From an uncultured Burkholderiales bacterium (GTDB lineage Bacteria > Pseudomonadota > Gammaproteobacteria > Burkholderiales > Burkholderiaceae_C): a stretch of DNA of 36,693 bases. The stretch covers positions 1 to 36,693 of the forward strand of contig CAITSG010000266.1 of assembly GCA_903894995.1 (NCBI GenBank), given 5' to 3'. Under the pieces are notes generated by a model that saw only the letters and a list, made by a program, of their open reading frames with translations, did not search any database and was not told the origin of the DNA. Below, piece by piece: positions 29,387 to 36,693 of this stretch. Numbering within the stretch: the stretch's first letter is position 1; each line of letters opens with the position of its first letter. The position numbers were made by a program, and so were the translations under genes.

Positions 29387-30385
29387 TTATTGCAGGGCTT
29401 GCACGCCAGCCACCAACCAGCCGCCGCCTTGTTTGGATTTGGTCATGTTCCAAACTTCGCGGAAAGGGCTAGGCCCAGAGGCTGCATCTTCGCGGATCAT
29501 GCCGTTGAACTCGACACTGGCCAAGTAAGCGTCGGCCTGCTCTTCAATACCCAAAAGTTGTGCATCAAGGGCAACAACTTCGGTTTTGTTGGGTTGGCCT
29601 GGAAACTGCGCTTCACGCTCTGCCAATTGGTTACGTATTTCCAACACCATCGCATCCGTCATCATGGAGCGCAAGGCACTGATGTCTGAACGGTCCCAAG
29701 CATCTTGCAAAGTCACGAAATTGCGTTTCGCAGCCGTGATGAAGCTGTCCACATCAAAACCGGCAGGGATGCCCCAAGTTTCTGTACCACCTTGGTTAGA
29801 ACCAATGCCCGAACCAATCATGGAGCCCGTGGATTGCGAGGCAGCAGAGCTGTCAAAGCGGGTGTTTTGGGCTTCCCAAGGGCGAGCTGAAGCATCGTTG
29901 CCGACATTATTGGGGCTGTACTCCTTGAGGGATGCAGGGTTGTTTGCAGAACCTCCTGCACCTTGGTAGGCCAGACCATTCGACTGTGATGCACCACCTC
30001 GGCGAGCCCGCATGATCATGCCGATCACAGCGATCACCGCCACACCAATCAACAGAGCCATCAAAATGTTGCCAAAGGCCTCACCCATACCGAGCGAGCT
30101 GGCCAACCAAGCCAAGCCCAAACCAGCAGCCAAGCCACCCAACATGGCACCCCATGGACGCTTGGGTGCGGCCGCGGCAGGTGAGGCTGCAGGTTTCGCG
30201 GCATTGGCGGGGGCCGCATTTTGCGCCGGTGCGGCAGGTGTTTGAGGCGCGGCATCGCGCTTGGTCACCTGGTTGGATTGCTGTCCAACGGATTTGCCAC
30301 TGCCCATGCGGCGTGCGGCCTCAGCATTCAGACTGCCCAAGGCCATCACGCCAGCGATCATCAGGGTTACAAGTTTGCTGTTCAT
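29387..30385 (-). CDS. Tim44-like domain protein, membrane anchored
   Basis: Signal/TM N-terminus, Gly-rich TM segment (GGLAAGLGLAWLASSLGMGEAFGNILMALLIG), then FDVDSFITAAKRNFVTLQDAWDRSDISALRSMMTDAMVLEIRNQL. Confidence 0.88.
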   Translation of the reverse strand: MNSKLVTLMIAGVMALGSLNAEAARRMGSGKSVGQQSNQVTKRDAAPQTPAAPAQNAAPANAAKPAASPAAAAPKRPWGAMLGGLAAGLGLAWLASSLGMGEAFGNILMALLIGVAVIAVIGMIMRARRGGASQSNGLAYQGAGGSANNPASLKEYSPNNVGNDASARPWEAQNTRFDSSAASQSTGSMIGSGIGSNQGGTETWGIPAGFDVDSFITAAKRNFVTLQDAWDRSDISALRSMMTDAMVLEIRNQLAEREAQFPGQPNKTEVVALDAQLLGIEEQADAYLASVEFNGMIREDAASGPSPFREVWNMTKSKQGGGWLVAGVQALQ

Positions 30386-30420
30386 GGTGTCTCCATCTCA
30401 GGAAATTCGGTTTTCGGGCA

Positions 30421-31152
30421 TCAACATTTAATGCCCATGTGTAAGGCTACCACCCCGGCCGACAAATTGTGAAAGTCCACATGGCCAAATCCGGCATTTT
30501 TCATAAGGGTTTTCAGCTCTTCCTGACCCGGGTGCATGCGGATGGATTCGGCCAAATAACGGTAGCTGTCGGCGTCGCCCGCCACCAACTTGCCGAGGTT
30601 GGGCAAGATCTTGAAGCTGTACCAGTCATAGGCTTTTTCAAGCGGCTTGGCCACTTTTGAAAACTCCAAAACCAACAATTTCCCGCCGGGCTTGAGCACG
30701 CGGCACATCTCCTTGAGCGCGACATCCTTGTGCGTCATGTTGCGCAGGCCAAAGGCCACGCTGACCACATTGAAGTGGCCATCTGGAAAAGGCAGCTTCT
30801 CGGCATCGCATACCAGAGTGGGCAAGGCCAGGCCTTGGTCGACCAGGCGGTCACGCCCGGTGGAGAGCATGGCTTCGTTGATGTCGGTGTGCACCACGCG
30901 GCCGGTGGTGCCGACCTTTTTGGCGAAAGCCATGGCCAAGTCACCCGTGCCGCCAGCGATGTCCAGCACTTGGTCGCCCTCTTTGAGATTGGCTACCTGC
31001 ACGGTGTAGGCCTTCCACACGCGGTGCAGACCCATGGACATCAGGTCGTTCATGACGTCGTATTTGGACGCCACCGAGTCAAACACGCCACGGACGTGTT
31101 TGGCCTTTTCTTTTTCGTCGACGGTTTTGAAACCGAAGTGGGTGCTGCTCAT
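30421..31152 (-). CDS. ubiE: Ubiquinone/menaquinone biosynthesis C-methyltransferase
   Basis: [74 protein letters not shown]. Confidence 0.97.
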   Translation of the reverse strand: MSSTHFGFKTVDEKEKAKHVRGVFDSVASKYDVMNDLMSMGLHRVWKAYTVQVANLKEGDQVLDIAGGTGDLAMAFAKKVGTTGRVVHTDINEAMLSTGRDRLVDQGLALPTLVCDAEKLPFPDGHFNVVSVAFGLRNMTHKDVALKEMCRVLKPGGKLLVLEFSKVAKPLEKAYDWYSFKILPNLGKLVAGDADSYRYLAESIRMHPGQEELKTLMKNAGFGHVDFHNLSAGVVALHMGIKC

Positions 31153-31162
31153 GCCGACTTCC

Positions 31163-31582
31163 TCAATGCTTGTGACCGCAGCTGCCGCCCGCCGAGGCTT
31201 CGACCATGGGCGCGTCGCGGCTCATGCCCGCCGCTTGCAGGCGGTCTTCGTATTGTTTCCAGAGCGCCGCTTCCTGATCGCCCAGAAAGTACAGGTATTC
31301 CCAAGTGAACAGGCCCGACTCGTGTCCATCCGTGAAGGTGGGTTTCACGGCGTAATTGCCCACAGGCTCGATTTCGGCAATGCCGACCTGGCGCTTGCCG
31401 GTTTGCAGCACTTCCTGGCCGGGACCGTGGCCTTGCACCTCGGCCGAGGGCGAGTACACGCGCATCAGCTCAAACGGGATGCGGAACTGCGCCCCGTCGG
31501 AAAACCCGATCTCCAGCACCCGGGTCTGACCGTGCAGGGTCAGCGACTCGGGGTGGGGCATGTCTTTTTTCAATCCGGCCAT
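31163..31582 (-). CDS. DUF971 (gamma-butyrobetaine hydroxylase-like N-terminal) protein
   Basis: [31 protein letters not shown]...[13 protein letters not shown]-like segment, [17 protein letters not shown]. Confidence 0.9.
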   Translation of the reverse strand: MAGLKKDMPHPESLTLHGQTRVLEIGFSDGAQFRIPFELMRVYSPSAEVQGHGPGQEVLQTGKRQVGIAEIEPVGNYAVKPTFTDGHESGLFTWEYLYFLGDQEAALWKQYEDRLQAAGMSRDAPMVEASAGGSCGHKH

Positions 31583-31599
31583 CTTGTTCTTTCAGGGGG

Positions 31600-34500
31600 T
31601 TAAACCAGCACGCGCTCGATGCCGCCTGCATTGGCCGCACGAACGTACTCGGGCATCCACGCTTCGCCCAAGATGTGTTTGGCCATCTCGACCACGATGT
31701 AGTCGGCTTCGAGCAGGCCATTTTTCATGTCATCGCCAAAGCGAGACAAGCCTTGCAGGCAGCTGGGGCAGCTGGTCAAGATCTTCACATTCGCCTGCGG
31801 CGCCAGCGCGCCGCTGCCGCGCAATGCGGCTTCGCCTTTGAGCAGCTCTTCTTCCTTGCGAAAGCGCACTTGTGTCGAAATGTCCGGGCGAGACACGCCC
31901 AGCGTGCCCGACTCGCCGCAGCAGCGTTTGCTCTCGATCACGTTGTCACCCATCAAGGCCTTCACGGTCTTCATAGGCTCTTGCAGCTTCATGGGCGTGT
32001 GGCAAGGGTCGTGGTAAAGATAGGCCCCGCCCGCGTCGAGTTTCATGCCTTTTTCCAGCAGGTACTCGTGGATGTCGATGATGCGGCAGCCAGGGAAAAT
32101 CTTGTCGAACTCGTAGCCTTGTAGCTGGTCATAACAAGTGCCGCAACTGACCACCACGGTCTTGATGTCGAGGTAGTTGAGCGTGTTGGCCACACGGTGG
32201 AAAAGCACCCGGTTGTCGGTGATGATTTTTTCGGCCTTGTCAAATTGGCCCGAGCCCTTTTGCGGGTAGCCGCAGCACAAATAGCCCGGCGGCAACACGG
32301 TCTGTACGCCCACATGCCAGAGCATGGCTTGTGTGGCCAAGCCCACTTGGCTGAACAGGCGCTCGGAGCCGCATCCGGGGAAGTAAAACACCGCTTCCGT
32401 CTCCGACGTGGTGGTCTGAGGGTTGCGAATGATGGGCACGTAGTCGTTGTCTTCGATGTCCAACAAGGCACGCGCTGTTTTTTTGGGCAAGTTGCCGGGC
32501 ATCTTTTTGTTGATGAAGTGGATCACCTGCTCTTTGATGGGCGCCGTGCCCACCGAGGCGGGCGGTGCGCTGGTCTGCTTGCGGGCCACGCCTTTGAGCA
32601 AGCCGGCCACAAAGCGCTGCGCCCGCATCCCCACATCGACCATGGCCAAGCGCGCGAGCTTGATGGTTTCGGGGTTGGTGGCGTTCAACATGAACATGGC
32701 CGCGGCATTGCCGGGGCGGAAGGTCTTTTGCCCCATCTTGCGCAGCAAGTTGCGCATGTTCATCGACACCTCGCCAAAGTCGATGTTGACCGGGCAAGGC
32801 GTGAGGCACTTGTGGCACACGGTGCAGTGATCGGCCACGTCTTCAAACTCTTGCCAGTGCTTGACCGAGATGCCTCGGCGGGTTTGCTCTTCGTAAAGGA
32901 AAGCCTCGACCAACAATGAGGTGGCCAGAATTTTGTTGCGCGGGCTGTAAAGCAAATTGGCGCGCGGCACATGCGTGGCGCACACGGGTTTGCACTTGCC
33001 GCAGCGCAGACAGTCTTTCACGCTGGCCGCAATGGCGCCAATGTCCGACTGCTGCATGATCAGCGACTCGTGGCCCATCAGGCCAAAACTGGGGGTGTAG
33101 GCGTGCGTCAGGTCGGCAGCGTGCACATCGTCACCCAAACCCGTCAGCGCCGCCCCGCGCAGCAGCTTGCCTTTGTTGAAGCGTCCTTCGGGGTCCACTT
33201 TGGCCTTGTAGGCCGTGAAGTTGGCCAACTCGGCGTCGGTCAAGAACTCCAGCTTGGTGATGCCAATGCCGTGCTCGCCCGAAATCACACCGTCCAGGCT
33301 GCGCGCCAGCACCATGATGCGGGCCACCGCTTCGTGGGCGGTTTGCAGCATCTCGTAATTGTCGGAGTTCACGGGGATGTTGGTGTGCACATTGCCGTCA
33401 CCGGCGTGCATGTGCAGCGCTATCCACACACGGCCCTTGAGCACGCGCTGGTGAATGGCAATGACCTCGTTCAGGATCGGCAGGAAAGCCGAGCCCGAAA
33501 AGATGTTCTGGAAAGCCGGACGGATTTGCGTCTTCCAGCTGGCGCGCAGGCTGTGCTCTTGCAGCTGAGGGAACAGCGCGTCGACATCGGTCAACCAACC
33601 TTGCCATTGATCGCGCACCTCGCGCACCACCGCCAAGGCTTGTGCCACACGGTCTTCCAGCAACTCGGCCGACGGGATGTCGCTGGCATCGTCTTGCTTG
33701 CCCAGGGGCAGGTTGCCTCGCTCCAAAAAGGCTTCGATTTCGCGGCACAGCTTGAGCTTGTTGCTCAGGCTCAGCTCGATGTTGATGCGCTCGATGCCAT
33801 CGGTGTACTCGGCCATGCGCGGCAACGGAATCACCACGTCTTCGTTGACCTTGAAGGCGTTGGTGTGGCGCGAAATGGCCGCTGTTTTCTTGCGGTCCGA
33901 CCAGAACTTTTTGCGCGCCTCGGGGCTGATGGCAATGAAGCCTTCACCGCTGCGTGAATTGGCGATGCGCACAATTTCGGACGTGGCCTTGGCCACGTCG
34001 TCTGCGTTGTCACCGGCGATGTCACCGATCAGCACCATTTTGGGGAAACCGCCGCGCTTGCTCTTGGTGGAATAACCCACCGCCCGCAAGTAGCGGTCGT
34101 CCAGGTGCTCCAGACCCGCCATCACGGTGCCGGTGCGCTTTTGCTCGGCAAACATGAAGTCCTTGATCTCGACGATGCTGGGCACCGCCTCGCGGGCGTG
34201 GCCAAAAAACTCCATGCACACGGTGCGGGTGTGCGTGGGCATGCGGTGCATGACCCAGCGGGCGCTGGTGATCAGGCCGTCGCAGCCTTCTTTTTGCACC
34301 CCGGGCAGGCCGCTCAAGAACTTGTCGGTCACGTCTTTGCCCAGGCCTTCTTTGCGGAAAGATTTGCCGGGAATCACCAAGGTTTCGGTGCGGATCGGTG
34401 TTTTGCCGTCGGCCTTGAAGTAACGCAACTCAAAAGTCGCGACTTCGGCGTCGTGGATCTTCCCCATGTTGTGGTCCATGCGCACCACGTCCAGCCATTC

Positions 34501-35478
34501 GGCGTCGGGGGTGACCATACGCCAGCTGGCCAGGTTGTCGAGCGCGGTGCCCCAGAGCACGGCTTTTTTGCCGCCCGCGTTCATGGCGATGTTGCCGCCA
34601 ATGCAACTGGCTTCGGCAGAAGTCGGGTCGACCGCGAATACAAAACCACCGCGCTCGGCCGCATCGGCCACGCGCTGGGTGACCACACCGGCTTCGGTCC
34701 AGATGGTCGGGATCTTGTTGGCCACACCAGGCAGGTCGAACATTTCAACCTCGGTCATGGCTTCGAGCTTTTCGGTGTTCATCACCGCGCTCTTCCAGGT
34801 CAAAGGAATAGCGCCGCCGGTGTAGCCCGTGCCGCCGCCCCGGGGCACGATGGTCAGGCCCAGGTCAATACAGCCTTTGACCAGACCCGCCATTTCTTCT
34901 TCGGTGTCGGGCGTGAGCACCACAAAGGGGTATTCCACACGCCAATCGGTGGCGTCGGTCACATGGCTCACGCGCGACAGGCCGTCGAACTTGATGTTGT
35001 CCTTGGCCGTCAAGCGCCCCAGGGTTTTTTGCACTAGGCCACGCAGTTTGGCCATGCGGGTGAAACGCTCGCTGAACTGCGTGACGGCCTGGGTGGCCAT
35101 GTCCAGCAATTGGCCGACCAGGGCGTCGCGGGCGGCGTCCACGCTCGGGGTGCGGCGCTTTTGCACCTCACCCAGGCGGTGGTGCAACGCTTCGACCAGC
35201 AGCTTGCGGCGGGCGGGGTTGTCCAGCAGGTCGTCCTGCAAATAAGGGTTGCGCTCGACCACCCAGATGTCGCCCAGCACTTCATACAGCATGCGGGCAG
35301 AGCGGCCGGTGCCGCGCTCTTGGCGCAACTGGTTGAGCAGGTCCCAAGCCGACTCACCCAGCAAGCGCAGAACGATTTCGCGGTCTGAAAAGCTGGTGTA
35401 GTTGTAAGGAATTTCGCGCAAGCGCGGCGCATCGGCGTCGGCTTGCATCAAATGTTGGAGCGTGGTGGGTGCATTCAT
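31600..35478 (-). CDS. Very large FAD-linked oxidase / Fe-S / CCG-domain fusion oxidoreductase (DUF3683 type)
   Basis: 1292 aa: FAD-binding PCMH region ([28 protein letters not shown]), FAD-oxidase C region, [11 protein letters not shown] and [12 protein letters not shown] 4Fe-4S motifs, two CCG motifs ([19 protein letters not shown]). Confidence 0.92.
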   Translation of the reverse strand: MNAPTTLQHLMQADADAPRLREIPYNYTSFSDREIVLRLLGESAWDLLNQLRQERGTGRSARMLYEVLGDIWVVERNPYLQDDLLDNPARRKLLVEALHHRLGEVQKRRTPSVDAARDALVGQLLDMATQAVTQFSERFTRMAKLRGLVQKTLGRLTAKDNIKFDGLSRVSHVTDATDWRVEYPFVVLTPDTEEEMAGLVKGCIDLGLTIVPRGGGTGYTGGAIPLTWKSAVMNTEKLEAMTEVEMFDLPGVANKIPTIWTEAGVVTQRVADAAERGGFVFAVDPTSAEASCIGGNIAMNAGGKKAVLWGTALDNLASWRMVTPDAEWLDVVRMDHNMGKIHDAEVATFELRYFKADGKTPIRTETLVIPGKSFRKEGLGKDVTDKFLSGLPGVQKEGCDGLITSARWVMHRMPTHTRTVCMEFFGHAREAVPSIVEIKDFMFAEQKRTGTVMAGLEHLDDRYLRAVGYSTKSKRGGFPKMVLIGDIAGDNADDVAKATSEIVRIANSRSGEGFIAISPEARKKFWSDRKKTAAISRHTNAFKVNEDVVIPLPRMAEYTDGIERINIELSLSNKLKLCREIEAFLERGNLPLGKQDDASDIPSAELLEDRVAQALAVVREVRDQWQGWLTDVDALFPQLQEHSLRASWKTQIRPAFQNIFSGSAFLPILNEVIAIHQRVLKGRVWIALHMHAGDGNVHTNIPVNSDNYEMLQTAHEAVARIMVLARSLDGVISGEHGIGITKLEFLTDAELANFTAYKAKVDPEGRFNKGKLLRGAALTGLGDDVHAADLTHAYTPSFGLMGHESLIMQQSDIGAIAASVKDCLRCGKCKPVCATHVPRANLLYSPRNKILATSLLVEAFLYEEQTRRGISVKHWQEFEDVADHCTVCHKCLTPCPVNIDFGEVSMNMRNLLRKMGQKTFRPGNAAAMFMLNATNPETIKLARLAMVDVGMRAQRFVAGLLKGVARKQTSAPPASVGTAPIKEQVIHFINKKMPGNLPKKTARALLDIEDNDYVPIIRNPQTTTSETEAVFYFPGCGSERLFSQVGLATQAMLWHVGVQTVLPPGYLCCGYPQKGSGQFDKAEKIITDNRVLFHRVANTLNYLDIKTVVVSCGTCYDQLQGYEFDKIFPGCRIIDIHEYLLEKGMKLDAGGAYLYHDPCHTPMKLQEPMKTVKALMGDNVIESKRCCGESGTLGVSRPDISTQVRFRKEEELLKGEAALRGSGALAPQANVKILTSCPSCLQGLSRFGDDMKNGLLEADYIVVEMAKHILGEAWMPEYVRAANAGGIERVLV

Positions 35479-35752
35479 TGGGTAGGCGCGGTCAAATGCG
35501 TTTTAAAACGCGGTCAGCCAGACCTGAGCGGAGGCGTCAAACCGGCTGAAGTTCAATGTTACAGCAGTGCAATAAACACTCAACGCACAAAGGGGCACCC
35601 GATTCAGAGGGTCCGCGATGGAGCCTTGCACCATCCAAGTCACATGTTTGCCGTTTCAAAGACATCAATAAGTCACAATCAAATGCAAGGATAGATCAGT
35701 TTTCGGCCATTGAGAGCCAATTCACCCAACGTTCTTTATCTCAGGATCCAGC

Positions 35753-36693
35753 ATGAATTTGAAAACATCCTTCACAGCCATCGCCTTGGGTTTGGCCAGC
35801 CTGACAGCCCAAGCCCAAACCGAAATCCAATGGTGGCACTCCATGTCCGGCGCCTTGGGCGAGTGGGTTGGAGACATTGCCAAAGACTTCAATGGCAAGC
35901 AAAAAGATTACAAAATTGTGCCCGTCTTCAAGGGCAACTACGACGAATCCATGACCGCCGCCGTGGCCGCATTTCGCGCTGGCAATGCCCCACACATCTT
36001 GCAGGTGTTTGAAGTCGGCACGGCCACCATGATGGCTTCCAAAGGCGTGGTGGTCCCTGCCGAAAAAATCATGCGCGATGCGGGTTACAAGTTTGACCCC
36101 AAATCCTACGTGCCCGCCGTGTCCGGGTATTACACAGCGCCCAACGGCCAAATGATGTCTTTCCCGTTCAACAGCTCAACCACCGTCATGTGGTTCAACG
36201 TGGATGCCCTCAAGGCCGCTGGCGTTTCGACCGACAAGCTGCCCCAGACTTGGCCTGAAGTGGCCTTGGCCGCGGCCAAACTCAAAGCCAGCGGCCACAA
36301 GTGCCCCTTCACCACCGCTTGGCAAGGTTGGACCCAATTGGAGAGCTTCTCCACTTGGCACAACACCGAACTGGCCACCAAAGGCAACGGCATGAAGGGC
36401 ATGGACGCCCGCTTGGTGCTCAATTCGCCTTTGCATGTGCGCCACATTGAAAACTTGGGCAACATGGCCCAACAAGGCTTGTTCATCTACAAGGGCCGTG
36501 CGGGTGCTGCCGGTGCCACGTTCGAGTCGGGCGAATGCGCCATGTACACCAACTCATCGGCGGCTTATGCCGGCATCAGCAAAAACGCCAAGTTCAAGTT
36601 CGCCGTGGGCAACCTGCCTTATTACCCCGATGTGGCCGGTGCGCCTCAGAACACCGTGATCGGTGGCGCCAGCCTCTGGGCCATGGCAGGCAA
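35753..36693 (+). CDS. ugpB: Glycerol-3-phosphate-type ABC transporter substrate-binding protein (3' truncated by window edge)
   Basis: Not in ORF track (no stop). Reads MNLKTSFTAIALGLASLTAQAQTEIQWWHSMSGALGEWVGDIAKDFN...VFEVGTATMMASKGVVVPAEKIM...SFPFNSSTTVMWFNVDAL. Confidence 0.9.
   Translation, partial: MNLKTSFTAIALGLASLTAQAQTEIQWWHSMSGALGEWVGDIAKDFNGKQKDYKIVPVFKGNYDESMTAAVAAFRAGNAPHILQVFEVGTATMMASKGVVVPAEKIMRDAGYKFDPKSYVPAVSGYYTAPNGQMMSFPFNSSTTVMWFNVDALKAAGVSTDKLPQTWPEVALAAAKLKASGHKCPFTTAWQGWTQLESFSTWHNTELATKGNGMKGMDARLVLNSPLHVRHIENLGNMAQQGLFIYKGRAGAAGATFESGECAMYTNSSAAYAGISKNAKFKFAVGNLPYYPDVAGAPQNTVIGGASLWAMAG

Noticed and set aside
34105-35037. 310-aa + strand ORF within the FAD/Fe-S oxidoreductase
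   Set aside because: Antisense to a strongly supported coding frame with no independent support.
35630-35752. Possible Pho box upstream of the ugpB-like gene (repeated AAGTCACA)
   Set aside because: Spacing and sequence do not match a convincing tandem PhoB site by eye.

Overview
The window looks like betaproteobacterial chromosome, probably Burkholderiales/Comamonadaceae (judged from protein flavour and gene order only). It is densely coded. From the left: (1) a + strand operon of two Bug/TctC-type binding proteins (the first truncated by the window edge), a signal-less formylglycine-type sulfatase and a SulP/STAS anion transporter; (2) an SbmA/BacA-like transporter and a cupin; (3) a ~4.3 kb zone (about 6.95-11.2 kb) with repeated signs of gene decay: an internally deleted PPOX-family gene, a BrnT toxin C-terminal remnant before an apparently intact BrnA antitoxin, an internally deleted and frameshifted ycaQ-like gene, a 5'-truncated GNAT gene, a second brnA-like gene with an early amber codon, and a tandem 25-bp repeat that may be an insertion-sequence end; (4) DUF429, a BLUF photoreceptor translationally coupled to folE, then clsB-like, EEP nuclease and nudB; (5) a response regulator and a lone ABC ATPase with non-canonical catalytic residues, a serine hydrolase, katG and a glycine-rich RRM protein; (6) a long minus-strand run (DUF3683-type FAD/Fe-S oxidoreductase, DUF971, ubiE, Tim44-like, ubiJ, ubiB, SSS symporter, FmdB, DUF502, aspS); (7) the start of a ugpB-like gene running off the window. 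I found no rRNA, tRNA, CRISPR array, prophage or intact transposase. The best second-look items are the sulfatase/Bug/SulP operon, the decay zone with two toxin-less BrnA loci, the BLUF-FolE coupling and the degenerate orphan ABC ATPase. All family calls are from reading the translations; no database searches were run.
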